From contig NZ_JASTLB010000001.1 in the NCBI RefSeq assembly GCF_030499535.1, forward strand, positions 124,001-188,000: 64,000 nt of DNA, written 5' to 3'. Made by a program: the position numbers and the translations under genes. The notes beneath the pieces are model-generated. The model saw only the letters and a program-made list of their open reading frames with translations. It was not told the origin of the DNA and did no database searches. This DNA comes from Streptomyces sp. TG1A-8. Its GTDB lineage: Bacteria > Actinomycetota > Actinomycetes > Streptomycetales > Streptomycetaceae. Position 1 is the first letter of the stretch. The number at the start of each line of letters is the position of its first letter. This document shows positions 23,901-31,911 of this stretch, piece by piece.

Positions 23901-26900
23901 AGCACGGCGGCGACGTGGTCGCGCACCAGGTCGAGCAGGATACGGCCGCGCTCCTCCTCACTCGCGCCCGCGAGCCGTCGGGCGAGCGTGGACATGGCCG
24001 CGCCGGGCTCCTCGGCAGCGGTGACGGCCGAGCGGATGCGCCGCACCTCGGGCACGTCGTGCAGGAGCGGCCGGGCCCGGGAGGCGGTGAAGGCCAGGAA
24101 GAAACGGTCCCAGTCGATGTCCACCACGGTCAGGCAGGTCTCGTCGTCGTCCACCGCCTGCTGCATCACCGCCACGGCGTCCGCGGGGGACATCGCGTGC
24201 AAACCGTGCCGGGCCAGCAGGTCGCCGACGCCCGCGCGGCCGGCCATGCCCGCACCCGCCCAGGGGCCGAAGGCTACTGAGGTCGCCACGAGTCCCTCGG
24301 CGCGGCGTTGCTCGGCCAGGGCGTCCATGAACGCGTTGCCCGGGGCGTAGTTGCCCTGTCCGGGTATGCCGAAGGTACCGGCCACGGAGGAGAACATGAC
24401 GAAAGCGTCGAGGTCCAGGTCCCGGGTCAGCTCGTGCAGGTGGAGCGCACCGGCCATCTTCGGACGCAGGACCCGCTCGATCTGCTCCGGCCGCAGCGCC
24501 GCCAGCGTGTCGTCATCCAGGACGGCGGCGGAGTGCACGACCGCGGTGAGCGGGTGCTCGCGCGGCACCGTGCCCAGCAGCGTCGCCAGGGCGTCGCGGT
24601 CGGCCACGTCGCAGGCGGTGACCGTCACGCGGGAGCCGAGCTCCTCCAGCTCCCGGCGGAGTTCTTCGGCGCCGGGCGCCTGTGGACCGGCGCGGCCGAC
24701 GAGAAGCAGGTGCTCGGCGCCGTGTCCGGCGAGCCAGCGGGCAACGTGCGCGCCCAGGGCGCCGGTGCCGCCCGTGATGAGCGTGGTTCCGCCGGGCCGC
24801 CAAGCGCGGGCACCGGGACGGGCACTTCGTACGGCTCGCGTGAGACGGCGTACGGACACGCCGGTGGTCCGCACGGCCACCTGGTCCTCCGTGCCGTGGG
24901 CCGGGTCCGCCGAGCCGTCCGTGGGCAGGCCTGCGAGGACGGCGGCCAGCCGGGCCCGGGTGCGTTCGTCCCAGCCGTCCGGCAGGTCGACGAGGCCGCC
25001 CCAGCGGTCGGAGTGTTCGAGACCGGCCACCCGGCCGAGCCCCCACACCAGGGACTGTGCGGCAGCGGTGAGCCGCTCGGTGGAGTCCACGGCGACCGCG
25101 CCCCGGGTGGCCAGCCAGAGCGGCGCGGGGATTCCGGTGTCGCCGAGTGCCTGGAGGAGCGCCACGGTGGACACCAGTCCGCCGGGCGCCGCCGGGTGCC
25201 CGGGGCACGGCAACTCGTCAAGGGCGAGCAGCGACAGCACGCCCGCGACGGACTCGTCCGTGGCCGCGGACCGCAGCCGCGCGGCGAGGACCGCCCGGTC
25301 GTCGGCACCCGTCACGGGAAAGCTACGGACGTCCGCGCCGTACGCGGCCAGCAGCGCCGTGACGTCGCCGATGTACGTGTCGCCGGTGAGTGCTTCGGGC
25401 ACCGCCACCAGCCAGCGGCCGGACAGAGCGTCCGGGGCCGGCGCCCGGTCGGCGTCGGGACGCGGGGTCCAGGTGACGCGGTAACGCCAGGCCTGCGGTC
25501 CGGGCCGCGCGGACGCGGTGGCGCGCATGGTGTCGAGCCAGTACCGCCGGCGCTCGAAGGGGTAGGTCGGCAGCTCCGTCCGTCGGGCGCCGCTGCCCTC
25601 GTACAACGCCGCCCAGTCCACCGGCGCGCCGTGCACGTAGGCCTCGGCCAGGGAGGTGAGGAACCGCTCGCGGCCGCCGTCGCCCCGGCGCAGCGTGCAC
25701 AGCACCGCCGCCGGGCGGTCGGGGGCGCGGTCCAGGGACTCCGAGATGCCCTGCACGAGCACCGGGTGCGGGCTCACCTCGATGAAGAGCGCGGAGTGGC
25801 GGGCGAGCACGTCCGCCACAGCAGGACCGAATCGGACCGTGCCGCGGAGGTTCCGGTACCAGTACTCGGCGTCGAGTTCAGTGCCGTCCAGCACCGCGCC
25901 GGTGACCGTGGAGAGGAAGGGCACCGTGGCGCGGCGCGGCTCTATGCCGGCCAATGCCCCGATCACCGCTTCGCGGATCTCCTCGACGTGCGCCGAATGA
26001 GAGGCGTAGTCGACCGGGATCCGGCGGGCGCGGCAGCCCTCCGCCTCGCACGCCGTGAGGAGTTCGTCCAAGGCTTCCGGATCGCCGGAAACCACCACAG
26101 CGCCGGGTCCGTTGACGGCGGCGATCGCCAGCCGGCCTCCCCAGCGGGCGACGCGGCGTACGGCCGCCTCCTCCGGCTCGGCGACCGAGACCATGCCGCC
26201 GCGTCCGGCGAGGGCGCGCAGCGCCCGGCTGCGCAGGGCGACGACGCGGGCGCCGTCCTCCAGCGTCAGCGCACCGGCCACCACAGCAGCGGCGATCTCG
26301 CCCTGCGAGTGGCCGACGACCAGGTCCGGCCGCACACCGTGCGAGCGCCAGAGGGCCGCGAGGGAGACCATGACGGCGAACAGCGCGGGCTGTACGACGT
26401 CCACGCGCAGCAGGGCGGGTGCTCCGGGCTCGGCCAGGACCTGGGACAGGGACCAGTCGACGTAGGGCGCGAGAGCGTCCTCGCAGGCCCGCAACTGCTC
26501 GGCGAAGACCGGTGCGGACCGGGCGAGGTCGAGCGCCATACCGGCCCATTGCGAACCCTGGCCGGGGAACACGAAGACCGTTCTGGCATCGGGCACCACA
26601 CTGCCGTGCACCACGCCCGGCAGCGACAGTGCCTCGTCGGGCGCCGCCTGGGCGAGCAACGGCAGCGCGTCCGGCCCGCCCAGAAGAACGGCGCGGTCCT
26701 CGAACGCGGTGCGCCCGATCACCAGCGAGTAGCCGACGTCCAGCGGACGCGGCCGCGGTACGGCGGTGGTGAGGTGATCGGCCAGCCCAGCGGCCTGTCG
26801 GCGCAGAGCCTGGGCGTCACGGGCGGAGAGGACCCACGGCAGGGAGGTCGGTGCGTCCGGGCGATCGTCCGCGGCCGCCGGTGCAACCGGCGGGGCCTCT

Positions 26901-29900
26901 TCGACTACGACGTGGGCGTTGGTGCCGCTGACGCCGAAGGAGGAGACGCCGGCGCGGCGGGGACGGCCCGCGGTCCGCCACGGCAGTTGTTCCGTGAGGA
27001 GCCGGGCTGCGCCGGCCGACCAGTCCACTCGGGACGACGGCGTACGGACGTGCAGGGTCTTGGGCAGCGTCGCGTGCCGCATCGCCTCTACCATCTTGAT
27101 GACGCCGGCGATGCCCGCCGCGGCCTGGGTGTGGCCGATGTTGGACTTCAGCGAGCCGAGCCACACGGGCCCTTCACGATCCTGCCCGTAGGTGGCGATC
27201 AGGGCTTCGGCCTCGATCGGGTCGCCCAGCCGGGTACCTGTACCGTGCGCCTCGACGGCGTCGACCTCGGCGGCCGTCAGCCGGGCGCTCGCCAGGGCCT
27301 CGCGGATGACATTCTCCTGCGACGGACCGTGCGGTGCGGTCAGTCCGTTGGACGCACCGTCCTGGTTGACGGCGCTGCCGCGCACCAGCGCGAGCACCGG
27401 ATGCCCGTTGCGCCGGGCGTCCGACAACCGCTCCAGCACCAGCACGGCGACGCCTTCGCTCCAGCCGGTGCCTGCAGCATCGTCGCTGAAGGAGCGGCAC
27501 CGCCCGTCCGTGGCGAGGCCGTTCTGCCGGCTGAACTCCATCAGCATGCCGGGGCCCGCCATCACCGTGGCCCCGGCGGCCAGGGCCAGCGAGCACTCGC
27601 CCGCCCGCAGCGAGCGGGTCGCCATGTGCAGCGCCACCAGCGACGACGAACAGGCCGTGTCGATGGTCACGGCCGGACCGTGCAGACCGAATGTGTAGGA
27701 AAGGCGGCCCGAGGCGACGCTGCCGGCGCCGCCGACCAGACCGTACCCCTCCGCCTCGACGGGTAGCTCGTGCAGCCGGGGCAGGTAATCCTGGCCCATG
27801 GCGCCGACGAACACACCGGTGGCACTGCCACGCAGCGAGGACGGGACGATGCCGGCCCGCTCGAACGCCTCCCAGCTCGTCTCGAGCAGCAGCCGCTGCT
27901 GGGGGTCCATGGCGGCCGCCTCACGTGGCGAGATGCCGAAGAAGGCGGCGTCGAACTCGCCCACTCCCTGCAGGAATCCACCGAAGCCGCTGTGGGACGT
28001 GCCGTTGCTGCCCCCGCCGAGCAGGGCTTCCAGGTCCCAGCCGCGGTCCTCGGGAAGGGGGCCGACGGCGTCGGTCGCGCTCTCCACGATCCGCCACAGG
28101 TCCGCGGGAGAACGCACCCCGCCGGGCAGTCGGCAGCTCATGGCGACGATCGCCACGGGCTCGTCCTGGGGCCCGGCGGCCGGGCCGGCGGCCGCGCCGG
28201 TGCCGTCCGCACCGGTCAGAGCGCGGTGCAGGAAGGCCGCGACGTCCTCGACGGTCGGGTGGTTGTAGACCAGGGCGGCCGGCAGCCGCAGCCCCGTCGC
28301 GGCGGCCAGTCGGCCACGCAGCTCCAGTGACGAGGTCGAGTCGAATCCCAGAACCTTGAAGCTCAGGCGGACATCGACCTCCTCCGCGTCCGAGTAGCCG
28401 AGGACTACGGCGGCGTGCGACCTGACCAGGTCTGTCAGGGCGGGTAGGCCGGTGTCCGCCACCGCGGTCGCGGCCGGGGCGGGCTCGGCGGCCCGGCCGA
28501 GCCAGTACGACTGGCGCTGGAACGAGTAGGTGGGCAGCGCCACTCGGGCGGCGCCCGCGAGCAGGGGCGACCAGTCGACCTCGACTCCCTGTACGAAGAG
28601 TTCGGCCGCCGCACGCTTCAGCCGGTCCCATCCTCCGTCGTCCCGGCGCAACGTCCCGGCCGTGATCACGTCACCGACGCTCTCCGCCACCGCCGAGGTC
28701 AGCACTGGATGGGCGCTGACTTCGACGAACACGCCGTAACCCGATTCCGAGAGGTGCCGTACGGCCGCCTCGAACTCGACGGTACGGCGCAGGTTGCTGT
28801 ACCAGTACCCGGCGTCGAGGGCTGTGCCGTCCACCCAGTCCACGTCCACGGTGGAGAACATCGGAACGCCGCACTCACGGGGCGTCACTTCGCGAAGGAC
28901 GTACAGCAGCCTCTCCCTGATCTCCTCGATCTGGGAGGAGTGAGAGGCGTAATCGACGGGGAGCCGGCGCGCGCGGACGTCCCGCGCCTCGGCCAGGGCT
29001 TCCAGTTCGGCCAGAGCCGCAGGGGGGCCCGCCACGACAACCGACGACGGACCGTTGACCGTGGCGATCGAGAGTTCCGGCCCCAGCAGCGCCCGGACGT
29101 CCGGGGCCGACAGCGCCAGCGCGGTCATACCGCCGCGTCCGGTCAGCTCCCGAAGGGCCTTGCTCCGCAGGGCCACGACCCGGGCGCCGTCCTCCAGCGA
29201 CAGGGCTCCCGCTACCACGGCGGCCGCGACCTCGCCCTGGGAGTGGCCGAGCACCGCGTCCGGGACAACGCCCAGTGACTGCCACACGGCCGCGAGCGAC
29301 ACCATGATCGCCCACAGGACGGGCTGGACAACCTCCGTGCGCTGCAGCGCGTCCGCGTCGTGCAGCACGTCGGAGAGGCGCCAGTCCGTGAATGGTGACA
29401 GGGCCTGTTCGCACTCGGCCATGCGGGCGCGGAACACCGGTGAACCGGCCAGGAGTTCACGCCCCATGCCCACCCACTGTGGGCCCTGCCCGGGGAAGAC
29501 GAACACCGTCTTGCCCACGGGTGCCGCGACGGAGCCGGTGACCACGTCCCCACCCGCCTGACCGGCGGCCAGCGTGCGCAGTCCGGCGGCGCCCAGGGAA
29601 ACCGCTCGGTGGTCGAAAAGCGTACGGGACGACAGCAGGGAACCGCCGAGATCGACGTGGCCCGTTCCGGGGTGGTCGTCGATCCAGTCGGCCAGCCGCG
29701 CGGCCTGCGCGCGCAGCGCGGCCGGGGTCCGCCCGGACACCACGAGGGGCACGGCGCCGGGTACTGCGTGCCGCTCGGGGGCGGTCGGCGCCACGGTTGC
29801 GGGCGGATCGTAGGACGCCACCACGACGTGGCAGTTGGCACCGCCCAGGCCGAGGGAGGTGACGCCGGCGATCCGGCGATCCACGCGCCAGGGGGCGCGC

Positions 29901-31159
29901 TCGGTGAGTACCTTGAGGTTCAGCTCGTCGAGGGGAATGCCGGGCGGCGGCGTATCGAAGTTGAGGCTCGCCGGGATCTCGCCGTGCCGCACCGCCAGGA
30001 CGGCCTTGAGCAGGCCGACGACGCCTGCGGCGCTTTCCAGATGACCGATGTTGGTTTTGGCCGAGCCGACCAGCAGGGGCGAGCCGGCCGACCGTGCGGA
30101 GCCGGTAGATGCTCCCAGCGCAGCAGCCTCGACCGGGTCGCCGACCTTGGTGCCCGTACCGTGCAGCTCCACGTAGTCGACGTCAGCGGGTGAGATGCCG
30201 GCGGCCCGCTGGGCCAGCGTGACCAGTTCGCGTTGGGCTTCGACGTCGGGCACGGTCAGCGAGCTTCCATCGCCGTCGTGGTTGACGGCGCTGCCGAGGA
30301 GCACGCCGTGGATGGTGTCACCGTCGGCGATGGCCCGGTCGAGCAGCTTCAGCAGCACCAGCGCGCCCCCCTCGCCGCGCACGTAACCGTCGGCCCGCGC
30401 GTCGAAGGTGCGGCACCGCCCCTCCGGGGAGAGGGCACCGACGCCTGCGACGACCAGCGCGGTGTCGAGTGCCAGGTTGAGGTTGACGCCGCCGGCCAGC
30501 GCGGTGGTGGACTCGCCGGAGCGCAGGCTCTGGCAGGCCAGGTGCACGGCGACCAGTGACGAGGACTGGCCGGTGTCGACGAGTTGACTCGGGCCGCGCA
30601 CGCCCAGGGTGTGTGAGAGCCGGTTGGCGATGAGGGCGCGCTGTGTGCCGACGAGCGTGTGGTGGGTGATGTCGCCGTCCGACTCGCGCCGCAGCGTGGC
30701 GTAATCGTCCCAGCCCGCGGCGACGAACACGCCCGTGCGGGTGCCGGCAAGTGCGGCGGGCAGCAGGCCCCCGTGTTCGACGGCCTCCCAGCCCAGTTCC
30801 AATACGAGCCGCTGCTGCGGGTCCATGGCGGCGGCCTCGCGGGGCGAGACACCGAAGAAGGGTGCGTCGAACGCGTCGGGATGTTCGATGAACCCGCCCC
30901 AGCGCGCGCTGGCCGCGTGCGGGGTCTTCGCGGCGTCGAGCTGGCCGACCGTCCACCTATCGGCCGGGGCCTCGGTGATGGCGTGCCGCTTGTCGAGCAT
31001 CAGCCGCCAGAAGGCGTCGGGATCGGGCGCGCCCGGCAGCCGGCACGAGTAGCCGATGACCGCGATGGCAGCCTGCGACGGGTCCCTCCTGGTCAACGCT
31101 TGCTCCTCAAAATACTGCAGGTTTTTGGACCGGGTTTCGGACATGGATGTTCGGGTCAC
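14987..31159 (-). CDS. Type I modular PKS, KSQ loading module and modules 1-3
   Basis: Starts the polyketide chain. The loading module is KSQ (DTGQSSS, Gln198 replacing the catalytic Cys), AT (from about 552; GHSQGE/YASH, methylmalonyl) and ACP (939). It should decarboxylate methylmalonyl to a propionyl starter. Module 1 has KS (997), AT (1528, YASH), KR (2122; LDD with Pro two residues after the Tyr, B2 pattern) and ACP (2439). Module 2 has KS (2500), AT (3044; HAFH, malonyl), KR (3624; Trp motif without LDD, A1 pattern) and ACP (3934). Module 3 has KS (3997), AT (4510, YASH), a degenerate KR (5040; no nucleotide-binding glycine motif, catalytic Ser and Tyr lost) and ACP (5277), then a docking tail. 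Start: the GTG at 31159 has GAGG eight bases upstream. An ATG at 31144 (MSETRSKN) is the alternative. The frame is open up to 31243, but that part has no ribosome binding site. Confidence 0.95.
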   Translation of the reverse strand: MTRTSMSETRSKNLQYFEEQALTRRDPSQAAIAVIGYSCRLPGAPDPDAFWRLMLDKRHAITEAPADRWTVGQLDAAKTPHAASARWGGFIEHPDAFDAPFFGVSPREAAAMDPQQRLVLELGWEAVEHGGLLPAALAGTRTGVFVAAGWDDYATLRRESDGDITHHTLVGTQRALIANRLSHTLGVRGPSQLVDTGQSSSLVAVHLACQSLRSGESTTALAGGVNLNLALDTALVVAGVGALSPEGRCRTFDARADGYVRGEGGALVLLKLLDRAIADGDTIHGVLLGSAVNHDGDGSSLTVPDVEAQRELVTLAQRAAGISPADVDYVELHGTGTKVGDPVEAAALGASTGSARSAGSPLLVGSAKTNIGHLESAAGVVGLLKAVLAVRHGEIPASLNFDTPPPGIPLDELNLKVLTERAPWRVDRRIAGVTSLGLGGANCHVVVASYDPPATVAPTAPERHAVPGAVPLVVSGRTPAALRAQAARLADWIDDHPGTGHVDLGGSLLSSRTLFDHRAVSLGAAGLRTLAAGQAGGDVVTGSVAAPVGKTVFVFPGQGPQWVGMGRELLAGSPVFRARMAECEQALSPFTDWRLSDVLHDADALQRTEVVQPVLWAIMVSLAAVWQSLGVVPDAVLGHSQGEVAAAVVAGALSLEDGARVVALRSKALRELTGRGGMTALALSAPDVRALLGPELSIATVNGPSSVVVAGPPAALAELEALAEARDVRARRLPVDYASHSSQIEEIRERLLYVLREVTPRECGVPMFSTVDVDWVDGTALDAGYWYSNLRRTVEFEAAVRHLSESGYGVFVEVSAHPVLTSAVAESVGDVITAGTLRRDDGGWDRLKRAAAELFVQGVEVDWSPLLAGAARVALPTYSFQRQSYWLGRAAEPAPAATAVADTGLPALTDLVRSHAAVVLGYSDAEEVDVRLSFKVLGFDSTSSLELRGRLAAATGLRLPAALVYNHPTVEDVAAFLHRALTGADGTGAAAGPAAGPQDEPVAIVAMSCRLPGGVRSPADLWRIVESATDAVGPLPEDRGWDLEALLGGGSNGTSHSGFGGFLQGVGEFDAAFFGISPREAAAMDPQQRLLLETSWEAFERAGIVPSSLRGSATGVFVGAMGQDYLPRLHELPVEAEGYGLVGGAGSVASGRLSYTFGLHGPAVTIDTACSSSLVALHMATRSLRAGECSLALAAGATVMAGPGMLMEFSRQNGLATDGRCRSFSDDAAGTGWSEGVAVLVLERLSDARRNGHPVLALVRGSAVNQDGASNGLTAPHGPSQENVIREALASARLTAAEVDAVEAHGTGTRLGDPIEAEALIATYGQDREGPVWLGSLKSNIGHTQAAAGIAGVIKMVEAMRHATLPKTLHVRTPSSRVDWSAGAARLLTEQLPWRTAGRPRRAGVSSFGVSGTNAHVVVEEAPPVAPAAADDRPDAPTSLPWVLSARDAQALRRQAAGLADHLTTAVPRPRPLDVGYSLVIGRTAFEDRAVLLGGPDALPLLAQAAPDEALSLPGVVHGSVVPDARTVFVFPGQGSQWAGMALDLARSAPVFAEQLRACEDALAPYVDWSLSQVLAEPGAPALLRVDVVQPALFAVMVSLAALWRSHGVRPDLVVGHSQGEIAAAVVAGALTLEDGARVVALRSRALRALAGRGGMVSVAEPEEAAVRRVARWGGRLAIAAVNGPGAVVVSGDPEALDELLTACEAEGCRARRIPVDYASHSAHVEEIREAVIGALAGIEPRRATVPFLSTVTGAVLDGTELDAEYWYRNLRGTVRFGPAVADVLARHSALFIEVSPHPVLVQGISESLDRAPDRPAAVLCTLRRGDGGRERFLTSLAEAYVHGAPVDWAALYEGSGARRTELPTYPFERRRYWLDTMRATASARPGPQAWRYRVTWTPRPDADRAPAPDALSGRWLVAVPEALTGDTYIGDVTALLAAYGADVRSFPVTGADDRAVLAARLRSAATDESVAGVLSLLALDELPCPGHPAAPGGLVSTVALLQALGDTGIPAPLWLATRGAVAVDSTERLTAAAQSLVWGLGRVAGLEHSDRWGGLVDLPDGWDERTRARLAAVLAGLPTDGSADPAHGTEDQVAVRTTGVSVRRLTRAVRSARPGARAWRPGGTTLITGGTGALGAHVARWLAGHGAEHLLLVGRAGPQAPGAEELRRELEELGSRVTVTACDVADRDALATLLGTVPREHPLTAVVHSAAVLDDDTLAALRPEQIERVLRPKMAGALHLHELTRDLDLDAFVMFSSVAGTFGIPGQGNYAPGNAFMDALAEQRRAEGLVATSVAFGPWAGAGMAGRAGVGDLLARHGLHAMSPADAVAVMQQAVDDDETCLTVVDIDWDRFFLAFTASRARPLLHDVPEVRRIRSAVTAAEEPGAAMSTLARRLAGASEEERGRILLDLVRDHVAAVLGHTGAATVPAERSFKELGFDSLTGVEVRNRLGAATGLRLPATVVYDHPTPAALVRYLRGELAGGAVGAAPEPLLPAPSAAEEDPIAVVAMSCRFPGGVRTPDDLWRLVSEGVDAVGAFPADRGWNLDALYHPDPAHPGTTYVREGAFLHDAADFDADFFGISPREALAMDPQQRVLLETSWEVLERAGIDPTTLRGSRTAVFAGTNGQDYPTLLAAAPAGYADSEGYGSTGAAASVVSGRVSYALGLEGPAVTIDTACSSALVALHLACQSLRQGECELALAGGVTVMSTPGLFVSFSRQQGLAPDGRAKAYAAAADGTAWGEGVGVVLLERLSDARRHGHPVLALVRGSAVNQDGASNGLAAPNGPSQQRVITAALAAAGLRAEDVDAVEGHGTGTRLGDPIETQALMATYGQGRAEERPLWLGSVKSNIGHTQAAAGVAGLIKMIMAMRHGVLPESLHLDAPSDVVDWTAGAVRPLAEARPWGPRTGSPRRFGVSAFGISGTNAHVILEQPPQESTEPAGAPAADRAASGARLFPLAAKGHAALREQAASLLALLEAESVTEDGLTDVAYSLATTRAALPDRAVVLAEDRDDLVRALGGLAAGRPSAGVFRGTARDDAADTVAFLFTGQGSQRVGMGAELSARLPAFAAAFDEVCTELDRHLDRPLRQIVDEDAEALERTEYAQPALFAVEVALFRVLRDWGVRPLRLVGHSVGELAAAHAAGVLTLSDAAVLVTARGRLMQAQRSDGAMLAVQASADEVADSLAEHGSRVAVAAVNAPGSVVLSGDSDAVAALEGHWRERGRRTKLLRTSHAFHSSHLDGMLAEYERIAATLDYSPPRIPVVSTVTGADLTTEEACSPAYWARQVRETVRFADAVRTLRAVGATIFVEIGPDGVLSGMVPDCLPEESPLAVSLLRDGRPEEQTLLSAVARLHTAGVTPDWEALFAGAGARRRPLPTYPFQHKRFWPRVPAGTAAGAPAHQWHYRIGWTELTALREPAGAGGPDGTWLALAPDTEDGTQALAACRAWLERLGTPIVLVAAGTGRDTLAERLRDAAVRGPVSGVLSLLALDERPHPDHPAIPTGLAGTLTAAQALTDAKLGAPLWVVTQSAVTVDPEQDTARPEQAQTWGLGQVLGLEQPELWGGLVDLPADPDESALARLGAAVTGGGDDEDQLAVRAGGVHGRRLERVPAPAAGPAWQPRGTVLITGGTGVLGRHVALRLAHDGAEHLVLTSRHGPAAPGAAAFRDELAAHGVRVTIEACDVTDRDAVAALLAKYPPTAVVHTAGALVLGSVADDTAAVLEEAAAAKALGARHLDELLGDTPLDAFVLFSSVAGVWGSGGQGAYAAANACLDALAARRRARGLTAVSVAWGPWGGGGMADEAALERLRRRGLAAMAPAAAVTALAALPTGRDAAVVIADVRWEDFVPAYTAARPRALIQDLPEVRSFLDDREEEPAPPASALAARLAGLPSARRAEAVRDLVRDHVAAVLGHDSAEGVAVDRVFRDLGFDSLTAVELRDRLVEATGVRLPVTEVFDHPTVADLADRLHAELAGAASGPDTRPAATDAVRAAADEPLAIVSMACRLPGGVASPEDLWRLVADGEDAIGPLPTGRGWDLERLYHPDPDHEGTFYARGGGFLDGAGDFDAAFFGISPREALAMDPQQRLLLETSWEALERAGIDPASLRGTQGGVFMGVAAQGYGSGPAEGVEGHLLSGTVTSVASGRIAYTLGTEGPAVTVETACSSSLVALHLAGQSLRSGECAYALVGGAAVMASPDVFVEFSRQRGLSPDGRCRSFAEGADGTGWSEGVGVLVIERLSDARRNGHPVLAVIRGSAVNQDGSSNGLTAPNGLAQQRVIRQALANARLAPADVQLVEAHGTGTALGDPIEAQALLATYGQNREEPLWLGSLKSNIGHTQAAAGVAAVIKTVMAMRHGTLPRTLYAEEPSTRIDWAAGNVRLLTETRPWAGPRRAGVSAFGMSGTNAHVVLEQAEPAEVAVPASPDRAAPLLLSARTAGALREHAADLHRLLSATGVRTADVAWTLAGKSCFERRMAVLGTDRAALLSGLAAPGTAPNVVTGQAGSGRTVFVFPGQGTQWTGMALELAEAEPVFGSWLDACAEALAPHVDWSLREVLADEAALRRVDVVQPALFAVMVSLAELWRSYGVGPDAVMGHSQGEIAAAVVAGVLGLDDGAKAVALRSQAIRRSLAGKGGMVSVAADEKTVRALLGGQEGRIGIAALNGPDAIVVSGAPEALDVLVADCEARGVRARRVPVDYASHSAHVEQVREELLAALADVRPTMGETPLLSTVVGDFIDGTALGAEYWYRNLREPVALHAATERLLRTGHTLFIEVGPHPVLVSGIEGTAADAGLAVTTVGTLLRGQGGPDRMRAALAEAWTAGADVDRTALTGPGHHVELPTYPFQREHYWLPTPGRTGPPRQQAPELLYRTEWRALPEQGVPVPLDDWAVVVPDGGHPVAAALPGAVTTDAGLRGVTGPVAGVLCLLPPTDTPALVRALDTAGIQAPLWCVTTEAERTADQAAVWGLGQVIGLEQPERWGGLVDLPADLDDEVIHRLRTALAGAESQVRVRADGTYARRLVRVPQVAPPAERWAPGHVLVRGADGPLGAELTDWLERHGAEGVRVCADPTAPPEAGERTVIQIAAAEPPAGPVAETVVTVPAELTGAGDTFVLLHPLSGVWGAARQSAATARYAGLAALVTGLRNRGVRAVTVAVGGWETHAPAERPVPVDAVMRAVRRAVERDEAALIVADVDWELITSGVSTPRQLNLVSELPDAAVEERSDDLVERLSALSEADQRRALLDLVIEQVGATLGHDTPGAVRPDSPFADIGFDSLLAVQFRNRLCTATGLAISPTVVFDHPTPVVLADHLHGELLAGPDPVAPMLAELDRLERALGQLPVVDEISTRLHTLLRRWNERSAPADAGELSSASADELFDLLDNDFGTA

Positions 31160-31846
31160 GCGGAACGCCTCGAGCGCCATGTGCCGACACGTGTCGTGGC
31201 AACACTCGCCCTGCGCTGTGTGTGGAGGATCGGTGGGTGGCATGCCGTTCGCTCACACCCCGCCAACCCACTGTCAGCGAGCGGCACGCCGACTCGACCT
31301 GCCGTGAGGTCCGTGGCGCGACGGCAAGAAGTACACACGATCCTCACCGTCGCGGTGCCGTCCGGTCACTGTGCCGTCCGGCCGTTGCCACCGACGACGG
31401 CTCCGGGGCGCCACGGTCGAGGCCGACGGCTGATCCGGTGGATCTCCAGTGGCGCGACTGATCGAGCGCCACGCGGCGTGGGTGGCTCCGGCACAGCCCG
31501 GGTAGCGACAACCCGCGCAGGACCGTAGTCAACTCGTTGTTCCTCGCCTCAGGTTGACGCGCATGCCGCACAGTCCGGCACGAATCCGCCGTCGCCCGCT
31601 TCACGTGTTCCCGTAACTCCTCGCCGCTCACCACACCGACCACCGCCCTGTTTCGACACCCCGCCCCGGTACTCCGGGTCTTGGCGTGGGTGGTGTTGAC
31701 GTCAGGTGTCGCGCCCGGCCTGCACGCCCAGTCTCTCAGGGGCGCATATCGTCTCGATGACGCGCGGTGGAACAGTCTCCGCATCCCGGGTCCGCACGAC
31801 TGTCACAGCGGGGCCGTGGGGAGCCCGGGGACGCGACCGCGTGCGC
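31160..31846. other. Intergenic region upstream of the PKS genes
   Basis: About 690 bases with no convincing gene. Short open frames occur on both strands, but none resembles a known family or has a good ribosome binding site. The promoter of the PKS operon must lie here or further upstream. I could not pick out clear -10/-35 boxes. No pathway-specific regulator is encoded on this side of the PKS genes in this window. Confidence 0.5.
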
Positions 31847-31911
31847 CGCTCGCCGGCGAAGGCGATCCGGCCGCCGACGTAGTGCGGCCGGATCGCCTTC
31901 GCCGGCGAGCG
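31847..31911. repeat. Perfect inverted repeat (27-bp arms, 11-nt loop)
   Basis: Bases 31847-31873 are exactly the reverse complement of 31885-31911, with loop 31874-31884. No T run follows. It could be a strong factor-independent terminator, the end of a lost mobile element or a recombination scar. It lies between the PKS cluster and a set of transposase fragments. Confidence 0.85.

Noticed and set aside
28875..29414. Possible separate gene inside the loading AT
   Set aside because: Just another frame of the same PKS domain, with no independent start signal.
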